Shown here piece by piece: positions 4,711 to 6,018 of a DNA stretch of 6,018 nt; the first letter of the stretch is position 1, and every line of letters begins with the position of its first letter. The stretch lies in contig URKV01000109.1 of NCBI GenBank assembly GCA_900548565.1, positions 1 to 6,018 of the forward strand, written 5' to 3'. The translations under genes and the position numbers were made by a program. This DNA comes from an uncultured Collinsella sp. (GTDB taxonomy: Bacteria; Actinomycetota; Coriobacteriia; Coriobacteriales; Coriobacteriaceae). Under the pieces are notes generated by a model. That model worked only from the letters and a program-made list of their open reading frames with translations. It was not told the DNA's origin and ran no database searches.

Positions 4711-5832
4711 GTGCCTAGATATTCTACCGCCTTCGGAATGGACGTACACCTCAGGTCCACCACCGTCTGCGCGCTCGACGCGGAGACGGGCGAGGCCGTG
4801 GCGAGGAGGTTCCGCGGCAACCCGTGGGGCGAGGTCGCGGAGTGGATGTCGGGCTTCCCGGGCCCGTCGCTCGCCGCCTACGAGAGCGGCTACCTCGGCT
4901 TCGCCCCGCAGAGGGAGCTCTCCGGGCTCGGCGTCGACTGCGTCGTCGCGGCCGTCTCCAAGGTCCCGAGGTCGGCGGCCGACTCGGCCTCCAAGAACGA
5001 CAGGAACGACGCCGCCAGGATGGCCAAGGCGATACTCGCCCACGACATCTCCCCCGTATGGGTCCCCTCCCCCGAGGTCGAAGGCATCAGGGACCTCGCC
5101 GGCGCCTACGGCGGGGCGACCGCGCGCCTGGCGACCGCCAAGCAGCGGCTGCTCGCCTTCCTCGCAAAGCGGGGGTTCGTCTACGGCGGCACCACGCCCG
5201 CCGGCAACCCGAGGAAGTACTGGACCTACGACTTCCTGAGGTGGCTCGACAAGGTCAGGCCGGAGGACGATGGCGGGGTTCGGACGCTCGCCGCCCTGAG
5301 GAACGAGGTCGAGGCCGCGGCGGAGGCCCGGGCGGACCTGCTCTCCGAGTACAGGGCCGCCGTGGATGCCAGCCCGATCGCCGCGGAGGTGGCCGCCCTC
5401 CAGTCGATCAAGGGCTGCGCCTTCGCGCTGGCCGCAGCCTTCTCGGCCGAGGTCGGCGACTTCACGAGGTTCCGTTCCGGAAGGCAGGTCACGGCCTATT
5501 TCGGCCTCGCGCCGAGTCAGAGGTCGAGTGGCGACTCCGTGCGGCTCGGAGGCATCAGCGGTGCGGGCAACGCGCTCGTGAGGAAGCTGGCCGTTGAGGG
5601 TTCATGGTGCTACGCCGCGGCACGGCACCAGCCGAAGCTCATGCCAAGGGACACGGGCGTGCCCCTCGAGATAAGGATGCACGGGAGGAAGGGGTCCGAG
5701 CGGCTCCTGCGGCGGCGCGAGGAGATGCTCGCCCGCGGCATGCCCGCGGCGAAGGCCAACGCGGCCACCGCGGCCGAGCTCGTGAGGTGGCTCTGGGCCC
5801 TCGGCATGATGTGCCGGGAGGGCGCGGAATAG
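4711..5832 (+). CDS. IS110-family transposase (RNA-guided DEDD/serine recombinase type)
   Basis: This 373-residue recombinase cuts and exchanges DNA strands at the circular-element junction and the target. The N-terminal RuvC-like DEDD domain (about 5-155) shows GMDVH with D11, AYESG with E58, and KNDRNDAARMAKAI with D97 and D100. These match the IS621 tetrad D11/E60/D102/D105 in order and spacing. A longer middle segment carries an aromatic patch (KYWTYDFLRWLDKV, 169-182) and a helical stretch rich in Ala and Glu (about 193-218). The C-terminal Transposase_20 domain (about 228-310) contains LQSIKGCAFALAAAFSAEVGDF, YFGLAP and QRSSGDSVRLGGISGAGN. Ser273, in the SSG motif, aligns with the serine nucleophile of IS621. 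The frame has no stop or visible frameshift. The start is GTG with a good ribosome binding site; the next ATG begins at M10, just before D11, and would remove the first strand. AGG makes up 21 of 37 arginine codons, unlike the neighbours, suggesting recent arrival. Confidence 0.93.
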   Translation: MPRYSTAFGMDVHLRSTTVCALDAETGEAVARRFRGNPWGEVAEWMSGFPGPSLAAYESGYLGFAPQRELSGLGVDCVVAAVSKVPRSAADSASKNDRNDAARMAKAILAHDISPVWVPSPEVEGIRDLAGAYGGATARLATAKQRLLAFLAKRGFVYGGTTPAGNPRKYWTYDFLRWLDKVRPEDDGGVRTLAALRNEVEAAAEARADLLSEYRAAVDASPIAAEVAALQSIKGCAFALAAAFSAEVGDFTRFRSGRQVTAYFGLAPSQRSSGDSVRLGGISGAGNALVRKLAVEGSWCYAAARHQPKLMPRDTGVPLEIRMHGRKGSERLLRRREEMLARGMPAAKANAATAAELVRWLWALGMMCREGAE

Positions 5833-6018
5833 ACATAGCCCCCGTCCCGGCGAGCCGGGCGGCCTTCGGGGATACCCCCTATTTCGCTGTGCGCGCGGAG
5901 CCCTCCGCATGCGCCTCGACAGACTTGGGGAACCCCGCCGAAGGAATGGAGTGCGGGCCGACAGAGCGGTATCCGCGGATATGAGACTGAGCCGAAGGCG
6001 TCGACGACATGCCGGGGG
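5833..6018. other. Hairpin-rich non-coding tail of the IS element, possibly including its right end
   Basis: No convincing gene is seen after the transposase stop. The stretch holds several hairpins: CCCGG-CGAG-CCGGG (5846-5859), GGGG-ATA-CCCC (5868-5878), a longer one pairing GCGC and GCGGA (5891-5899) with TCCGC and GCGC (5904-5914) apart from two bulged bases, and GGG-GAAC-CCC (5927-5936). CCTTCGG (5863-5869) can pair with CCGAAGG at either 5938-5944 or 5992-5998, enclosing the central hairpins. A 12-bp palindrome TATCCGCGGATA lies at 5970-5981. Such structure suits a structured RNA or recombinase-binding end. GC-rich DNA forms hairpins easily, so this is only suggestive. Confidence 0.5.
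5970..5981. repeat. Perfect 12-bp palindrome TATCCGCGGATA
   Basis: This self-complementary sequence lies 137 bp after the transposase stop and 3 bp before a segment resembling the element's left junction (GACTGAGC, 5985-5992). It may be part of the right end or the flanking DNA. No function can be assigned from sequence alone. Confidence 0.5.

Larger units (their letters stand above)
4538..6018 (+). mobile_element. IS110-family insertion sequence, left end defined, right end uncertain
   Basis: The element carries one transposase gene, about 170 bp of non-coding DNA before it and up to 186 bp after it. The left boundary is placed at 4534-4540 because the third REP-like unit loses its predicted GACTAGTC there. 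IS110 elements lack ordinary terminal inverted repeats and target duplications, and move through a circular form with a short shared core (CT in IS621). A candidate core CT is at 4535-4536. The right end is not clear. An imperfect match to the left junction (GACTGAGC at 5985-5992 against GACTAAGC at 4533-4540) could mark it, giving about 1.45 kb, a normal size for the family. Otherwise it lies past the contig end. Arginine codon use differs sharply from the flanking genes. Confidence 0.75.

Noticed and set aside
4579..5043. 154-codon - strand frame across the IS left end and transposase start
   Set aside because: Arg/Gly-rich shadow with no domain. It crosses the true transposase start, which has a ribosome binding site and catalytic residues.
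5927..5936. TTGGGGA shared between the IS tail and the REP-like repeat as a guide match
   Set aside because: Seven bases of G-rich identity inside a local GGGG/CCCC hairpin is likely chance in this base composition.
5604..5984. 126-codon + strand frame overlapping the end of the transposase
   Set aside because: Out-of-frame shadow of the transposase that runs into the hairpin-rich tail. No ribosome binding site or recognisable motif.

Overview
The window reads like one contig of a GC-rich gut actinobacterium, most likely Collinsella or a close relative in the Coriobacteriia. This placement is an inference from base composition, gene style and remembered similarity, not from a search. Bases 1-49 are not genomic. 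They are an untrimmed Illumina Nextera adapter (P5 end, i5 index, Read 1 primer site, Tn5 mosaic end), so genomic sequence begins at about base 50.

Left part (50-2395). The contig opens inside a lactate/malate dehydrogenase-type gene on the + strand, of which only the C-terminal third is present, followed by a strong intrinsic terminator (435-477). Convergent to it, on the - strand, is a 322-residue double-SIS protein of the FrlB / sugar-amine 6-phosphate deglycase type. Upstream of that is a GntR/HutC-family regulator with a UTRA ligand-sensing domain. The gap between these two genes (1496-1639) holds a candidate promoter and two near-identical 17-bp direct repeats 62 bp apart. These look like paired operators through which the regulator could control the deglycase. 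No transporter or kinase for an Amadori compound is present, so the substrate is open.

Middle (2398-4377). A complete RecQ-family DNA helicase lies on the - strand. Its stop codon is 2 bp from the regulator start, and the regulator's ribosome binding site lies inside the last recQ codons. recQ, gntR and the deglycase gene therefore form a co-directional cluster, with a second promoter before the deglycase. A perfect TATAAT -10 lies 31 bp upstream of recQ.

Right part (4441-6018). A three-unit REP-like palindromic repeat (27-bp period, units bounded by GACTAGTC) is followed exactly where a fourth GACTAGTC should be by the left end of an IS110-family insertion sequence. Its transposase is intact by inspection (DEDD residues D11, E58, D97, D100 and a C-terminal serine in an SSG motif, S273). 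About 170 bp of non-coding, hairpin-bearing DNA precedes the gene, the place and size expected for a bridge RNA in IS110-group elements. At least 186 bp of hairpin-rich non-coding DNA follows it, and the right end is not clearly defined. Arginine codon use (21 of 37 AGG in the transposase, 0 of 12 in the deglycase) supports a foreign origin for the element.
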